Assembly: GCF_031157525.1 (NCBI RefSeq)
Contig: NZ_JAVIXR010000012.1
Coordinates: forward strand, 1-64,000
Source of the DNA: Marinobacter sediminicola
GTDB lineage: Bacteria > Pseudomonadota > Gammaproteobacteria > Pseudomonadales > Oleiphilaceae
Direction of reading: 5' to 3'
Length of the DNA stretch: 64,000 bases
Position numbers and translations under genes: made by a program. Numbering within the stretch: position 1 is the first letter of the stretch; each line of letters begins with the position of its first letter. Of the stretch, positions 17,420 to 27,407 are shown in pieces. The notes under the pieces were generated by a model. That model had not been told where the DNA came from. It saw only the letters and a list, made by a program, of their open reading frames with translations, and did not search any database.

Positions 17420-19591
17420 ATGACCATCGCGGAAAAAGCATCTGTTCGTCGCGCCCCGCTCAAAGCCGGCCGGATGGGTGTGTGCAAAGCGCTTACCGTC
17501 GCCTTGCTGCTGTCAGCACCTTTTGGCGCACAGGCAAAAGCGGTCGAACCGGAAGTCTATACACCGGTTGCGCCAACGATTGACCAGGCGCGCGCCAACA
17601 TTCTCATTGCCAGGCAACTGCAGTTCACCCATTTCCGCGACCTGGGTATCAGCGACAAGCTTTCCGGCGATGTGTTTGACGCCTACCTGAACTATCTGGA
17701 TGGCCAGCGAGTCTATTTGACTGGTGGCGACATTCAGGCGATGAACAAAGTCAGAAACCGGTTGGGGTCTGCCCTCAAAACCGGCCAATTGCAGCCGGGG
17801 TTTGATATCTACAACCTGGTTCAACAGCGGATCATCGAGCGCCTCCAGTTCGCGCTGGAAACCCTCGACGAGGGCATCGAAAAGCTGGACTTCACCACAA
17901 ATGAGACCATTCTGCTTGATCGTTCAGAAGCCGATTGGGAGCCGGATCAGCAGGCTCTCGATGCACTTTGGGTTAAGCGCATCAAAAACGCCGTATTGGC
18001 TCAGCGCCTTAACGGTGCCGACGACGCTGATATTATCGATACCCTCCAGCGGCGCTACGAAGGCCAGCTTAAGCGCGCCTACCAGGCCCGCAGCGAGGAT
18101 GCGTTCCAGGCTTATATGAATGCTTTTGCCGGTATGTGGGATCCTCACACCTCTTATTTTTCGCCGCGCACCTCTGAAAACTTTAACATTAATATGAGCC
18201 TCTCCCTTGAAGGTATTGGTGCGGTTCTGCAAGCGGACAACGAGTACACGAAAGTTGTCAGGCTGGTCCCCGGTGGCCCTGCGTCCAAGCAAGGACAGCT
18301 CAAGCCCGCCGATAGAATTGTTTCGGTTGCTCAAGAAGATGAAAGGCCGGTTAACGTGATCGGATGGCGACTGGATGAAGTGGTCGATCTCATCCGCGGC
18401 CCACGCAATTCCTTGGTAACGCTGGAAGTCGTTCCTGCCAGTTCAACTGATGAAACCCTGACCAAGTCCATCTCCATCAACCGTGATGAAGTAAAACTGG
18501 AAGAGCAAAGCGCCAGCAAAGACACCATCGAGCTTGACCGCAATGGCGAGAAGTACACCGTTGGCGTGATTACCATTCCGACGTTTTATGCAGATTTCCG
18601 TGCTATGCAGGCCGGTGATCCCAACTACAAAAGCACGACACGTGACGTGCGGAAGCTAATTGCAGAGCTTCAACAGGATGGAGTAGACGGTCTTGTAATG
18701 GATCTGCGCAACAACGGCGGCGGCGCCTTGCATGAGGCCAATGACCTGGTCGGCCTGTTTATCGATACCGGTCCAACCGTGCAAATTCGTAACTCCAGCA
18801 ACGAAGTTCAGGTTCTCAATGACGACGATGCATCCGTTGCCTACGACGGGCCTTTGGTCGTGCTTACCAACCGCATGAGCGCATCGGCTTCCGAGATTTT
18901 TGCGGGTGCTATTCAGGACTATGGCCGCGGTCTGGTGGTGGGTTCACAAACCTTTGGTAAAGGCACTGTGCAGGCCGTTCGTCCCCTCAACCACGGTCAG
19001 CTGAAAATCACCCAATCAAAATTCTATCGGGTATCGGGCGGCTCCACCCAGCACAAAGGTGTGATTCCGGATATTGAGATTCCTTCCCGTATCGACAAAA
19101 CCCGTATCGGCGAAGATGCTTTGGACCATGCTCTGCCCTGGGATCAGATCGACGCCGTTCCCCATACCCGCTACTTTGATTTCAGCGGCATCATTGAAGA
19201 ACTTCGCAAGCGTCATGACGATCGTTTTGCGACGAGCCCGGATTTCAGACTCCTACAGCAAGAAATCGACTTTCTGAATGAACAGCGCCAAAGGAAAACC
19301 GTAAGCCTTAACCTGGACGAGCGAACTATTCAGCAGGAGCAAATAGAACGTACCCGGTTGACCATTGCCAATGCACGCAGGGAACTGCGTGGTGAGGAGC
19401 CTTTTGAAAATCTGGAAGAGCTTGAAGACTGGCAGGATCAGCAAGCAGCAGACCTTGGATCTAGCGATGAGGAGCTCGACTTCGTGATTCGTGAAGGCGG
19501 TGACATCATGGCGGATATGCTGGAGCTGGATAAGCGCATGGCCTCCATCCTTACCCCGCAGCAGTTTGCAGCTCAGGCGGAAGCTCTGTAA
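17420..19591 (+). CDS. prc: Tail-specific carboxy-terminal protease
   Basis: Prc is a periplasmic serine protease that degrades proteins with nonpolar C-termini and trims cell-wall enzymes and lipoproteins. The 723-residue protein has a signal peptide (KALTVALLLSAPFGAQA), an N-terminal helical region, a PDZ domain near 240-330, and an S41 protease core with NRMSASASEIFAG (serines 487-491) and the lysine of QTFGKGTVQ. A long C-terminal helical extension (DUF3340-type) follows, as in E. coli Prc. The ATG at 17420 is preceded by CAGG nine bases away; upstream in-frame TTG at 17336 would spoil the signal peptide. The stop overlaps the next start (TAATG), coupling an HTH protein to it. Confidence 0.93.
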   Translation: MTIAEKASVRRAPLKAGRMGVCKALTVALLLSAPFGAQAKAVEPEVYTPVAPTIDQARANILIARQLQFTHFRDLGISDKLSGDVFDAYLNYLDGQRVYLTGGDIQAMNKVRNRLGSALKTGQLQPGFDIYNLVQQRIIERLQFALETLDEGIEKLDFTTNETILLDRSEADWEPDQQALDALWVKRIKNAVLAQRLNGADDADIIDTLQRRYEGQLKRAYQARSEDAFQAYMNAFAGMWDPHTSYFSPRTSENFNINMSLSLEGIGAVLQADNEYTKVVRLVPGGPASKQGQLKPADRIVSVAQEDERPVNVIGWRLDEVVDLIRGPRNSLVTLEVVPASSTDETLTKSISINRDEVKLEEQSASKDTIELDRNGEKYTVGVITIPTFYADFRAMQAGDPNYKSTTRDVRKLIAELQQDGVDGLVMDLRNNGGGALHEANDLVGLFIDTGPTVQIRNSSNEVQVLNDDDASVAYDGPLVVLTNRMSASASEIFAGAIQDYGRGLVVGSQTFGKGTVQAVRPLNHGQLKITQSKFYRVSGGSTQHKGVIPDIEIPSRIDKTRIGEDALDHALPWDQIDAVPHTRYFDFSGIIEELRKRHDDRFATSPDFRLLQQEIDFLNEQRQRKTVSLNLDERTIQQEQIERTRLTIANARRELRGEEPFENLEELEDWQDQQAADLGSSDEELDFVIREGGDIMADMLELDKRMASILTPQQFAAQAEAL

Positions 19592-20385
19592 TGAGCCAAA
19601 AGGCTGACAAACCGGTAGCCAACGACCAGGAACGTCAGAACAAAGCGCGAGCCATGCAGGACATGCTTCTGGATGCGCTGCACGCCATGCGCTCCCAGGA
19701 AGAGGTGGATGTGCTGCGCAAACCGACACCGTCGGCTTCGGAAAAAGCGCCTGAAGGCATTATCGACCGTCTTGCCAGCCTCACCGGATCGGCCTTTCGC
19801 TTCGGTGCTCGTGCTACGGATACGTCCTTGCGCGTAGGTCGGGCATTGATCAACTCCCAGGACCAGCTCAGAGCTATGCTGGTAGCCGGGCAGTCTCTCA
19901 AGGATATTCGGGAAGTGGCCGGGCTGACGATTTCGGAAATGAGCGAAGCGCTCGATCTTCGTGATAAATCCGTTCTTGAAGCCATCGAGAACGGCACTGC
20001 CACCCTATCCTTTGAGCTCATACTCCGCTTTACCGCTCTCATTGCACGGAATGATCCCATCCCGTTTATTATGCGAACCACCCGGAACTACAACCCGGAA
20101 GTTTGGCAGATCCTGAATGACTGGGGTGTTGCGCGAGTACCCTTGCAGTTTGAGCGGGAGCGGGAATTTATCAATATCTTCCGCCGACACGATTCGGCCC
20201 GAACGCTCTCGGATGAAGGCTTTCGCAAGGTTCTGGATTTCACCCGGCAGAGTTTTGAGATGTCCCTGCACTTTGCTGAGGATCAGGAAAAGCAGGTGGC
20301 GGAACTACGGGAAAGCCTTGCAAAACAAAGCGACGAACTCCCCGCCAGCAAGTCCGCCACTGGCAAAAAGCCCTCAGCCAAATAG
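19591..20385 (+). CDS. HTH (XRE-like) protein coupled to prc
   Basis: A 264-residue protein of unknown job. A Cro/C1-like helix-turn-helix sits in the middle (about 105-155: [33 protein letters not shown]). It is flanked by an N-terminal helical region and a C-terminal part with helices ([16 protein letters not shown] pattern and a final charged coil) and a basic tail. There is no signal peptide. The start overlaps the prc stop by one base, so expression is tied to the protease. I recognise the arrangement as conserved-looking but know of no function; DNA binding is inferred from the HTH. Its last 12 bases overlap convergent mtnA. Confidence 0.8.
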   Translation: MSQKADKPVANDQERQNKARAMQDMLLDALHAMRSQEEVDVLRKPTPSASEKAPEGIIDRLASLTGSAFRFGARATDTSLRVGRALINSQDQLRAMLVAGQSLKDIREVAGLTISEMSEALDLRDKSVLEAIENGTATLSFELILRFTALIARNDPIPFIMRTTRNYNPEVWQILNDWGVARVPLQFEREREFINIFRRHDSARTLSDEGFRKVLDFTRQSFEMSLHFAEDQEKQVAELRESLAKQSDELPASKSATGKKPSAK

Positions 20386-21471
20386 CCCGTGCATCCCCGA
20401 AACACCCGGATTCTGCACCACACCTTTTTCCGTTACGATCAGATCGATCAAGCTTGCTGGCGTTACGTCGAACACCGGGTTGAACACCGGCACGCCCTCC
20501 GGGGCTAGCGGAATGCCTCTTATCTCCCGAACCTCTGTGCCACCCCGCTCCTCGATCGGGATTTCTGCACCAGACTTCAGCGCCATATCCACGGTGCTGG
20601 AGGGTGCCACAACCATAAATCCAACCTTGTGATACCGCGCCAATACCGCAAGGCCGTAGGTGCCAATTTTGTTGGCAACATCGCCATTGGCTGTAATCCT
20701 GTCGGCACCCACGATGATCCACCGCACCTCACCCGCTGCAAGAATCGCTGCCGCTGCGCCATCGGCATTCAGGGTTACCGGGATACCATCCCGCATTAAT
20801 TCCCAGGCAGTAAGACGGCTGCCCTGCAGCCAGGGCCGGGTTTCATCCGCGTATACTTGTTTCAGCAGGTTTTTCTCATGCAGCCGACGAATAACACCCA
20901 ACGCGGTGCCGTAACCACCGGTCGCAAGCGCACCTGTGTTGCAGTGGGTAAGGACCGAGACAGGAGCTGGATAGCCGGAAGAAAGCTCCATCGCTTCAAG
21001 TGCGTAATCTGCCATTGCGAGGTTCGCGGCAAGATCCTCTTCATGAATGGCAATGGCTTCATCTTCCAGCCGCTGCCGGGCTTCATCCAGCGCTGCACAG
21101 CCCTCAAGCACTTGCTCCATTCGCTGTAAGGCCCAGAACAGGTTCACAGCCGTTGGCCTTGATGCAGCCAACTCCCGGACAGCCATTTTGATCTCAGCTT
21201 GCCAGTCATCACCTTCAGCTTTCCGGGCAGCCAGTGCGACACCGTATGCAGCACTGATACCAATCGCCGGGGCGCCGCGCACCACCATGTCGTGAATGCT
21301 CTGCGCCACGCCGGTAGCGGATTCCAGAGATAGCCAGTGCTCCTTTGCAGGCAGCAAGCGCTGATCCAGCAATTCCAGGCTGCCACCCTGCCACCGAAGG
21401 GCAACCGTACCTGCAGATCGCGGATCAGAAGAAGGGGTATGTAAAGGTCGGGATTCTCTGGGATTATTCAT
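20374..21471 (-). CDS. mtnA: S-methyl-5-thioribose-1-phosphate isomerase
   Basis: MtnA isomerises methylthioribose-1-phosphate to methylthioribulose-1-phosphate in the methionine salvage pathway. The 365-residue protein has the substrate-loop RGAPAIG, the catalytic cysteine in [18 protein letters not shown] and the aspartate in [18 protein letters not shown]. The ATG at 21469-21471 has GGAG eight bases upstream. It is divergent from mtaD, the deaminase that feeds the same pathway in Pseudomonas (MTA to methylthioinosine), and a 17-bp palindrome lies between them. Confidence 0.95.
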   Translation of the reverse strand: MNNPRESRPLHTPSSDPRSAGTVALRWQGGSLELLDQRLLPAKEHWLSLESATGVAQSIHDMVVRGAPAIGISAAYGVALAARKAEGDDWQAEIKMAVRELAASRPTAVNLFWALQRMEQVLEGCAALDEARQRLEDEAIAIHEEDLAANLAMADYALEAMELSSGYPAPVSVLTHCNTGALATGGYGTALGVIRRLHEKNLLKQVYADETRPWLQGSRLTAWELMRDGIPVTLNADGAAAAILAAGEVRWIIVGADRITANGDVANKIGTYGLAVLARYHKVGFMVVAPSSTVDMALKSGAEIPIEERGGTEVREIRGIPLAPEGVPVFNPVFDVTPASLIDLIVTEKGVVQNPGVSGMHGLFG

Positions 21472-21506
21472 CGTCTGGCTCCGCTTTCATAACGCTGAAA
21501 ACGGCC

Positions 21507-21523
21507 AGTATAACGGTTATACT
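21507..21523. promoter_or_regulatory. 17-bp perfect palindrome in mtnA/mtaD divergent promoter
   Basis: AGTATAACGGTTATACT reads the same on both strands (8-1-8). Each arm supplies a -10-like TATACT, one pointing to mtaD (plus) and one to mtnA (minus). The plus-strand -35 candidate is CTGAAA (21495-21500, 17-base spacer). An operator or two overlapping promoters would both fit. Confidence 0.5.
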
Positions 21524-21608
21524 TCCGGGCTACATTTTATCGTTCGGCGCGCTTGTGCATTCCTAAGCGCACAATCGCATTTGTCGCCGGCACTGCAAGG
21601 TAGGGTTA

Positions 21609-22949
21609 ATGACGGCAGATACTATCACCGCAGCCGATATGCGCATCAACGCTCGATGGCTGATTCCAATAGAGCCTTCCGGAGTGGTGCTTGAGCATCA
21701 GGCCGTTATTATTCAGGGCTCGCGGATTGTGGCGGTATTGCCCGTGGCACAGGCAGATCGCGAGTTCCGTACCCGAGAGACCATCAACCTTCCCCACCAT
21801 GTGGTTATGCCCGGGCTGATCAACATGCATGGGCACGCCGCAATGTCGCTGTTCCGGGGCATGGCAGACGATCTCCCATTGATGACCTGGCTTAATGACC
21901 ACATCTGGCCTGCGGAAGGCCGCTTTGTCAGTGAACAGTTTATTATCGACGGCACGCAGTTGGCCATGGCAGAAATGCTGCGAACCGGCACAACCACATT
22001 TTCAGACATGTATTTTTTCCCGGAGATTGTGGCCCAGTTGGCTCACGATACCGGCATGCGCGCTCAAATCTGCTTTCCCTTGCTGGACTTCCCCACGGCG
22101 TGGGGCAGCGGGCCAGATGACTATCTGAACAAAGGCGAGGCGCTGATCAATGAGTGGAAAGACAACACTTACATCATGCCAGCCATTGGCCCCCATGCGC
22201 CCTACACTGTATCCGACGAGCCGCTGAGCCGCGCTGCTGCACTCTCCAAGAAAACCGGTGCCCGCATTCAGATTCATCTACATGAAACCGAATTTGAAGT
22301 GACAGAAGCTAAAGAAAAACACGGTGAACGCCCAATTGAACGGCTTGCGAAACTTGGTGTTCTAGGTGCTAAAACCCAGTGTGTCCACATGACCCAGGTC
22401 AGTGACTCAGACATTACCCTGCTAGCGGACTCTGGCGCGCACGTTATCCACTGCCCCGAATCCAACCTCAAGCTCGCCAGTGGTCTTTGTCCTGTTCATA
22501 AACTCCTGGAAAATGGCGTTAATCTGGCCATAGGCACAGACGGTGCCGCCAGCAACAATGACCTGGATCTGTTCGGCGAAATCCAAACAGCCGCTATGGT
22601 CGCCAAGGTCGTCGCCAACGAAGCCACCGCACTTTCTGCCCATCAGGCACTGCAGGTGGCAACGATTAATGGCGCGAAAGCGCTGGGGCGGGAGCATGAG
22701 CTGGGCTCATTGGTGGCTGGCAAGCTGGCAGACATTATCGCCATCGACCTCAGCGATCCTTTTATTCAGCCGGTTTACGACCCTGCATCCCATCTTGTGT
22801 ACAGCAATCATGGCCGCGCGGTAAGCCATAGCTGGATTGGCGGCGTACCTCAGGTACAGGATGGCAAATTGACGCGTATAGACGTACCGGATCTCATGCT
22901 CCGCGTTAAAGACTGGGCCGAGAAAATCCGCGAACAGCAGGCGGTCTAA
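21609..22949 (+). CDS. mtaD: Methylthioadenosine/adenosylhomocysteine deaminase
   Basis: This 446-residue amidohydrolase (TRZ/ATZ family) deaminates 5'-methylthioadenosine, and possibly adenosylhomocysteine. Metal ligands are present: MHGHAAM, IHLHETEFE, and GTDGAASNNDLD, with the CPESNLKLASG segment between. AAGGTAGGG lies a few bases before the ATG. The same neighbour set mtnA, deaminase, ubiG, phosphatase, SDR is found around PA3169-PA3173 of Pseudomonas aeruginosa, where the deaminase is specific for MTA. ubiG follows after 35 bases. Confidence 0.92.
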   Translation: MTADTITAADMRINARWLIPIEPSGVVLEHQAVIIQGSRIVAVLPVAQADREFRTRETINLPHHVVMPGLINMHGHAAMSLFRGMADDLPLMTWLNDHIWPAEGRFVSEQFIIDGTQLAMAEMLRTGTTTFSDMYFFPEIVAQLAHDTGMRAQICFPLLDFPTAWGSGPDDYLNKGEALINEWKDNTYIMPAIGPHAPYTVSDEPLSRAAALSKKTGARIQIHLHETEFEVTEAKEKHGERPIERLAKLGVLGAKTQCVHMTQVSDSDITLLADSGAHVIHCPESNLKLASGLCPVHKLLENGVNLAIGTDGAASNNDLDLFGEIQTAAMVAKVVANEATALSAHQALQVATINGAKALGREHELGSLVAGKLADIIAIDLSDPFIQPVYDPASHLVYSNHGRAVSHSWIGGVPQVQDGKLTRIDVPDLMLRVKDWAEKIREQQAV

Positions 22950-22984
22950 ACGAATTTCGATAGATAGATCAGGTAGAAGATACG

Positions 22985-23701
22985 ATGACAAACCAGAACG
23001 TTGACCGTAATGAGATCGCCAAGTTTGAAGCCTTGGCTAGCCGCTGGTGGGACCCCACCAGCGAGTTCAAGCCTCTGCACGACATTAATCCCCTGCGCCT
23101 CAACTACATCGATGAGCGCGTATCCCTGGCAGGCAAGAGGGTAGCGGACATTGGCTGTGGCGGCGGATTGCTGTCTGAAGGCATGGCTTTACGTGGCGCT
23201 CATGTAACAGGCATAGACATGGGCGAAGCGCCCTTGGCCGTAGCTCGGTTGCACGGTCTGGAAAGCGGAATCAGGGTGGACTACAAGCAAATCACCGTGG
23301 AAGAACTGGCCCGCGATCCGGAGCACGCTGGCCAGTACGATGCCGTTACCTGCCTGGAAATGCTGGAGCATGTGCCTGATCCAGCCTCTGTTATCAAAGC
23401 CTGTTCTGCCCTGTTAAAGCCCGGTGGACACCTGTTTGTATCAACCATCAACCGGAATCCAAAATCCTTCCTGTTTGCCATTGTGGGCGCCGAATACGTG
23501 CTGAACATGCTACCCAAGGGCACGCACGAGTGGAAGAAGTTCATCCGGCCGTCAGAAATGTCTGACCACCTGCGCCACGCCGGGCTGGATGTGCGCGAGC
23601 TCACCGGCATGACCTACAACCCCATTACCCGCTCCTATAAGCTGGGCCGGGGTGTCGATGTAAACTATTTGATGCACGCCCGGGATACCCGTGAAGACTG
23701 A
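22985..23701 (+). CDS. ubiG: Ubiquinone biosynthesis O-methyltransferase
   Basis: UbiG performs both O-methylations in ubiquinone synthesis, using SAM. The 238-residue protein has the N-terminal [11 protein letters not shown] motif typical of UbiG, the SAM site [14 protein letters not shown] (about 49-62), a [10 protein letters not shown] segment and a membrane-contact region near 165-190. Its 3' end overlaps the GTG start of mupP by 11 bases, so the two are translationally coupled. Confidence 0.96.
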   Translation: MTNQNVDRNEIAKFEALASRWWDPTSEFKPLHDINPLRLNYIDERVSLAGKRVADIGCGGGLLSEGMALRGAHVTGIDMGEAPLAVARLHGLESGIRVDYKQITVEELARDPEHAGQYDAVTCLEMLEHVPDPASVIKACSALLKPGGHLFVSTINRNPKSFLFAIVGAEYVLNMLPKGTHEWKKFIRPSEMSDHLRHAGLDVRELTGMTYNPITRSYKLGRGVDVNYLMHARDTRED

Positions 23702-24353
23702 ACAACTCTCAACCGTTCTGTTTGATCTGGACGGCACTCTGATCGACACAGCGCCGGATTTTATACGCTGCCTGAACGAGCTGCGCCAAATCGACGGGCT
23801 CCCGGCGCTTCCAGCGGAGCACATACGCCGATCCGTTTCCAACGGAGCCCGGGCCATGGTGCGTGTGGGCTTTGGGCTGGAGCCTGAGCACCCGGGCTAT
23901 CTTGCCAAACACACCGCCTTTCTGGATCTATACGAAGCGGGCGTTGCCGTTGAAACTCGCCTGTTTGAAGGCATGGACTCCTTGCTTCAATCACTGGAGC
24001 AGCGGGAAATACCCTGGGGAATCGTAACCAATAAGCCAGTACGTTTCGCCGCACCGCTGGTTCAGGCCCTAGGTCTAGCTGAGCGCTGCGCGTCGCTGGT
24101 GTGTCCGGACCACGTCACTGATCGCAAGCCTCATCCAGAATCCCTGTTGCTTGCGTGCCAGCAAATCGGCGCAGAACCCGAGCAGGCAATTTATGTGGGC
24201 GATCATGAACGGGACATAGTGGCCGGCCGCAACGCCCGCATGAAAACCATCGCCGTGCGCTATGGCTATATCGAAGAGCCGGAAACCGTTGACCTATGGC
24301 AAGCCGACATGATCGCTGACACCGTGAACGATCTCGCAAAGCTGTTACAATAG
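23691..24353 (+). CDS. mupP: N-acetylmuramic acid 6-phosphate phosphatase (HAD family)
   Basis: A 220-residue HAD phosphatase, DxD motif at [15 protein letters not shown], and VGDHERDI. By synteny with PA3172 it is MupP, which dephosphorylates MurNAc-6-phosphate in peptidoglycan recycling in Pseudomonas; phosphoglycolate phosphatase is the older general label for these sequences. The start is GTG at 23691, inside the ubiG 3' end. Family certain; the exact substrate rests on synteny. Confidence 0.85.
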   Translation: MKTEQLSTVLFDLDGTLIDTAPDFIRCLNELRQIDGLPALPAEHIRRSVSNGARAMVRVGFGLEPEHPGYLAKHTAFLDLYEAGVAVETRLFEGMDSLLQSLEQREIPWGIVTNKPVRFAAPLVQALGLAERCASLVCPDHVTDRKPHPESLLLACQQIGAEPEQAIYVGDHERDIVAGRNARMKTIAVRYGYIEEPETVDLWQADMIADTVNDLAKLLQ

Positions 24354-24418
24354 CGCGCTTCTGAAACGGGCCATTTTAAACACACTGATGAACTCCCAGT
24401 CTGCTACGGAGACAGGTT

Positions 24419-25168
24419 ATGCAAGATTACCAGGCACCCGCTGATCTTCTGAAAGACCGCATCATACTGGTTACCGGTGCGGGCAGCGGAATCGGCCGTA
24501 CCGCCGCAAAAACCTATGCCGCTCATGGCGCCACGGTCATCCTTGTGGGCCGAACCCTGAGCAAGCTGGAAACGGTCTACGACGAAATCGAAGCCGCCGG
24601 GCACCCCAAGCCGGCTCTTGTGCCTATGAACTTCGAAGGCGCAGCGGTAAAAGATTACGAAGAACTGGCCATGACCCTGGAAGATAACTTCGGCAAGCTC
24701 GACGGTATCCTCCACAACGCAGGGATTCTGGGTGACCGCAGCCCGGTGGAAATGTACGACCCGGAAACCTGGAACAAGGTTATGCACGTGAACGCAACAG
24801 CGCCGTTCCTGCTTAGCCGTGCGATGATTCCCTTGCTGCGTAAATCTGATGCGGCTTCGGTTATCTTCACCTCGTCTGGGGTCGGACGGCAGGCAAAAGC
24901 TTACTGGGGCGCTTATGCCGTTTCCAAGTTTGCCGTTGAAGGCCTTAGCCAGCTTCTGTCTGATGAGCTGGATGACAAACAACATAACGTGCGGGTAAAC
25001 AGCCTAAACCCCGGCGCCACCAGAACCAATATGCGGGCACATGCCTACCCGGCAGAAAACCCGCAACAGAACCCGGCGCCGGAAGAACTGATGCCTATCT
25101 ATTTGTATCTGATGGGCACCGACAGCGCCGGTGTAAACGGCCAAAAGCTGGATGCACAGCCGAAGTAA
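24419..25168 (+). CDS. YciK-type short-chain oxidoreductase
   Basis: A 249-residue classical SDR with TGAGSGIG (20-27), NAG in the LHNAGILGD segment, the catalytic serine in TSSGVGR and YxxxK in GAYAVSKFA. It groups with YciK by overall sequence and by its place after mupP as in Pseudomonas (PA3173). The substrate is unknown. GGAG lies ten bases before the ATG. The stop overlaps the start of the glutaredoxin-like gene (TAATG). Confidence 0.88.
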   Translation: MQDYQAPADLLKDRIILVTGAGSGIGRTAAKTYAAHGATVILVGRTLSKLETVYDEIEAAGHPKPALVPMNFEGAAVKDYEELAMTLEDNFGKLDGILHNAGILGDRSPVEMYDPETWNKVMHVNATAPFLLSRAMIPLLRKSDAASVIFTSSGVGRQAKAYWGAYAVSKFAVEGLSQLLSDELDDKQHNVRVNSLNPGATRTNMRAHAYPAENPQQNPAPEELMPIYLYLMGTDSAGVNGQKLDAQPK

Positions 25169-25401
25169 TGGAACTGCTTTTTTACACTACGTCCCAATGC
25201 CACCTGTGTGATTTGGCCGAAGCTCTGCTGATAAGCACTCCGATGCCAGTACCAATACCGGTGGATGTGGTGGACATTGCGCAATCGGAAGAGTTGGTCG
25301 AGCGCTATGGCACGCGAATCCCGGTGCTCCGGCGCAAGGATACTGGGCACGAACTCAACTGGCCATTTACCCGGGAACAGTTACTCACGTTTCTGCAATG
25401 A
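25168..25401 (+). CDS. Glutaredoxin-family small protein
   Basis: A 77-residue thioredoxin-fold protein with the active-site motif CHLC at residues 11-14 and the cis-proline segment RIPVLRR (TRIPVL). This is the DUF836-type glutaredoxin group, probably cytosolic. Start overlaps the SDR stop by one base. The next gene, yaaA, begins 13 bases downstream, so the set SDR-glutaredoxin-yaaA is likely one transcript with an oxidative-stress flavour; that link is inference. Confidence 0.88.
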   Translation: MELLFYTTSQCHLCDLAEALLISTPMPVPIPVDVVDIAQSEELVERYGTRIPVLRRKDTGHELNWPFTREQLLTFLQ

Positions 25402-25414
25402 GGAATTATCTGAC

Positions 25415-26185
25415 ATGTTGATGGTTATCTCACCCGCTAAAACCCTCGATTATGAGAGCCCGCCGGCAACTGAAACCTATACCCAGCCGGATTTCCTGGA
25501 CGATGCCTGCGAGCTGATTGATCAGCTCAAAGAGCTGGAGCCCCACCAGGTCAGCAATCTGATGAGCGTCAGCGACAAGCTGGGCCAATTGAATGCTGAG
25601 CGCTTCCAGAATTGGCAAGTGCCCTTCTCTCCAAAGAACGCGCGCCAAGCCATATTGGCTTTCAAAGGTGACGTGTACACCGGGCTGGACGCACAAAGTT
25701 TCAGTGAGCAGGATTTCAGCTTTGCACAAAAGCATCTGCGCATGTTGTCCGGGCTTTACGGCATTCTTAAACCGCTTGATCTGATGCAGCCCTACCGGCT
25801 GGAAATGGGTACAAAGTTTGAGAACAAGCGTGGCAAGGATCTTTACGCATTCTGGGGGGACAGTCTTACCCAGGAAATGAATCGCCTGCTGAAAAGCGAC
25901 GACGAAGTACTGGTAAACCTGGCCTCGAATGAATACTTCAAAAGCCTGAAGAAGAAAAACCTTGATGGCCGGCTGATTACCCCCCAATTCAAGGATTGGA
26001 AGAGCGGTCAGTACAAGATGATCAGCTTCTACGCCAAAAAGGCCCGCGGACTTATGTGCCGCTATGCCATCCTGAATCGCATTACCGATGCCAACGACCT
26101 CAAGGGCTTCGACCTTGACGGTTACTATTTCAGCGAAGACCAATCCGACAAAAATAACTGGGTTTTCCTGCGAGATGAACACTAA
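25415..26185 (+). CDS. yaaA: Peroxide stress protein YaaA
   Basis: A 256-residue DUF328/UPF0246 protein, recognised by [16 protein letters not shown] at the start, the [11 protein letters not shown] and [23 protein letters not shown] blocks and the C-terminal [13 protein letters not shown] region. In E. coli YaaA limits free iron and DNA damage under hydrogen peroxide and is induced by OxyR. The ATG at 25415 (followed by TTG ATG) is the family start; the frame is open upstream to 25265 but that overlaps the glutaredoxin gene. Confidence 0.94.
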   Translation: MLMVISPAKTLDYESPPATETYTQPDFLDDACELIDQLKELEPHQVSNLMSVSDKLGQLNAERFQNWQVPFSPKNARQAILAFKGDVYTGLDAQSFSEQDFSFAQKHLRMLSGLYGILKPLDLMQPYRLEMGTKFENKRGKDLYAFWGDSLTQEMNRLLKSDDEVLVNLASNEYFKSLKKKNLDGRLITPQFKDWKSGQYKMISFYAKKARGLMCRYAILNRITDANDLKGFDLDGYYFSEDQSDKNNWVFLRDEH

Positions 26186-26209
26186 TCCAGATTAAGCTCG
26201 GAGCAACTC

Positions 26210-26410
26210 ATGAACGAAGCAGTTTTTTCCCAGATCGCCATGCTGGTGTTTCTGACAGGCCTTATTGGCTGGATGGGTTTCATCGTTTGGGACCTGGCCA
26301 AAAAATCCCAGGCCGGAAAGTTTGGCACCATCGCCCTTTTTACAGTACTGGGCGCAGGTGTTTTCGGCTTTATCGTCAAAACAGTACTCGTAGAAATCAT
26401 CCAAATATGA
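26210..26410 (+). CDS. DUF2788 small membrane protein
   Basis: A 66-residue protein with two hydrophobic helices (about 8-29 and 40-63) separated by a short basic loop (AKKSQAGK), the pattern of the DUF2788 family. GGAG lies seven bases before the ATG. It sits 24 bases after yaaA and 19 before rdgC. No function is known to me. Confidence 0.85.
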   Translation: MNEAVFSQIAMLVFLTGLIGWMGFIVWDLAKKSQAGKFGTIALFTVLGAGVFGFIVKTVLVEIIQI

Positions 26411-26429
26411 ACGACAAGGATCAAGCCTG

Positions 26430-27356
26430 ATGTGGTTTCGCAATGCCCGCGTTTTCCGTTTTACCAAGCCGTTTGATATTTCTGCTGAAGAGCTGGAAGA
26501 AAAGCTCAGCGGCGATGCATTCAAACCGTGCGGTCCACAAGAAACCGCCCGCCAGGGCTGGGTTCCGCCACTGGGTAAACACGGTGAATTACTCGTTCAC
26601 AGTGCCAATGGCTATCACCTGATCGCGCTGCGCAAAGAAGAGAAAATCCTGCCTGGCCCGGTAATAAAAGATGCGGTGGAAGAAAAAGCCGAAGCCATCG
26701 AGATCGAGCAAGGCCGCAAGGTTCGTCGCAAGGAAAAAGAAGAGATCAAAGAGCAGGTCATGCTGGAAATGCTGCCCCATGCATTTTCCAAGAACCGGCG
26801 CAGCTTTGCGTACCTTGCACCGAAAGACGGCTTTATGATTGTTGATGCAGGCTCCGCAAAACAGGCGGAAGATTTGGCCTCATCACTGCGCAAAAGCCTG
26901 GGATCTCTGCCTGTACGCCCGCCCGCTCTGGAGCAGGCCCCTATCTCTACCTTTACTGGCTGGTTGAACGAGTCCATCGACCTACCCGCCAGAGTGGTTT
27001 TAGGCGATGAGTGCGAACTGAAGGATCCTTCCGAAGATGGCGGCGTGGTTCGCTGCAAAGGACTGGATTTGAAGGCAGACGAAATCCGCAACCATCTGAA
27101 TGCCGGGATGGAAGTGACCAAACTCGCCCTTACCTGGGACGACAATGTCTCTTTCGTTCTGGATGAGGAAATGGGGATTCGCCGGCTGAAGTTTGGCGAA
27201 ACACTTCAGGACCAACTCGATGATGTCGATGTGGATGACGCTGTCGCGAAATTTGATGCTGCCTTTACACTGATGACTCTTGAGCTGTCCAAACTGATCC
27301 CTGGCTTACTGGAAGCCTTGGGCGGGGAAGATCGCTCCGCCCTCGTCGAAGGATAA
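26430..27356 (+). CDS. rdgC: Recombination-associated protein RdgC
   Basis: RdgC is a nucleoid-associated ring protein that binds double-stranded DNA and restrains RecA. The 308-residue protein begins MWFRNARVFRFTKPF as usual, with the FKPCG and GKHGELLVHSANGYHLIALRKEEKILP blocks, and has family length. It has no signal sequence. AAGGA lies before the ATG. A strong hairpin (27375-27407) follows. Confidence 0.96.
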   Translation: MWFRNARVFRFTKPFDISAEELEEKLSGDAFKPCGPQETARQGWVPPLGKHGELLVHSANGYHLIALRKEEKILPGPVIKDAVEEKAEAIEIEQGRKVRRKEKEEIKEQVMLEMLPHAFSKNRRSFAYLAPKDGFMIVDAGSAKQAEDLASSLRKSLGSLPVRPPALEQAPISTFTGWLNESIDLPARVVLGDECELKDPSEDGGVVRCKGLDLKADEIRNHLNAGMEVTKLALTWDDNVSFVLDEEMGIRRLKFGETLQDQLDDVDVDDAVAKFDAAFTLMTLELSKLIPGLLEALGGEDRSALVEG

Positions 27357-27374
27357 CCCTCCAGGCCCAAAAGT

Positions 27375-27407
27375 CCCACTGAAGCACTCAGCAAAAGCTT
27401 CAGTGGG
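27375..27407. terminator. Bidirectional hairpin between rdgC and the PatZ-like gene
   Basis: CCCACTGAAGC and GCTTCAGTGGG form a perfect 11-bp stem around an 11-base loop. It starts 18 bases after the rdgC stop and contains the stop codon (27400-27402) of the opposing gene in its right arm. No long T-run follows in either direction. Confidence 0.6.
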
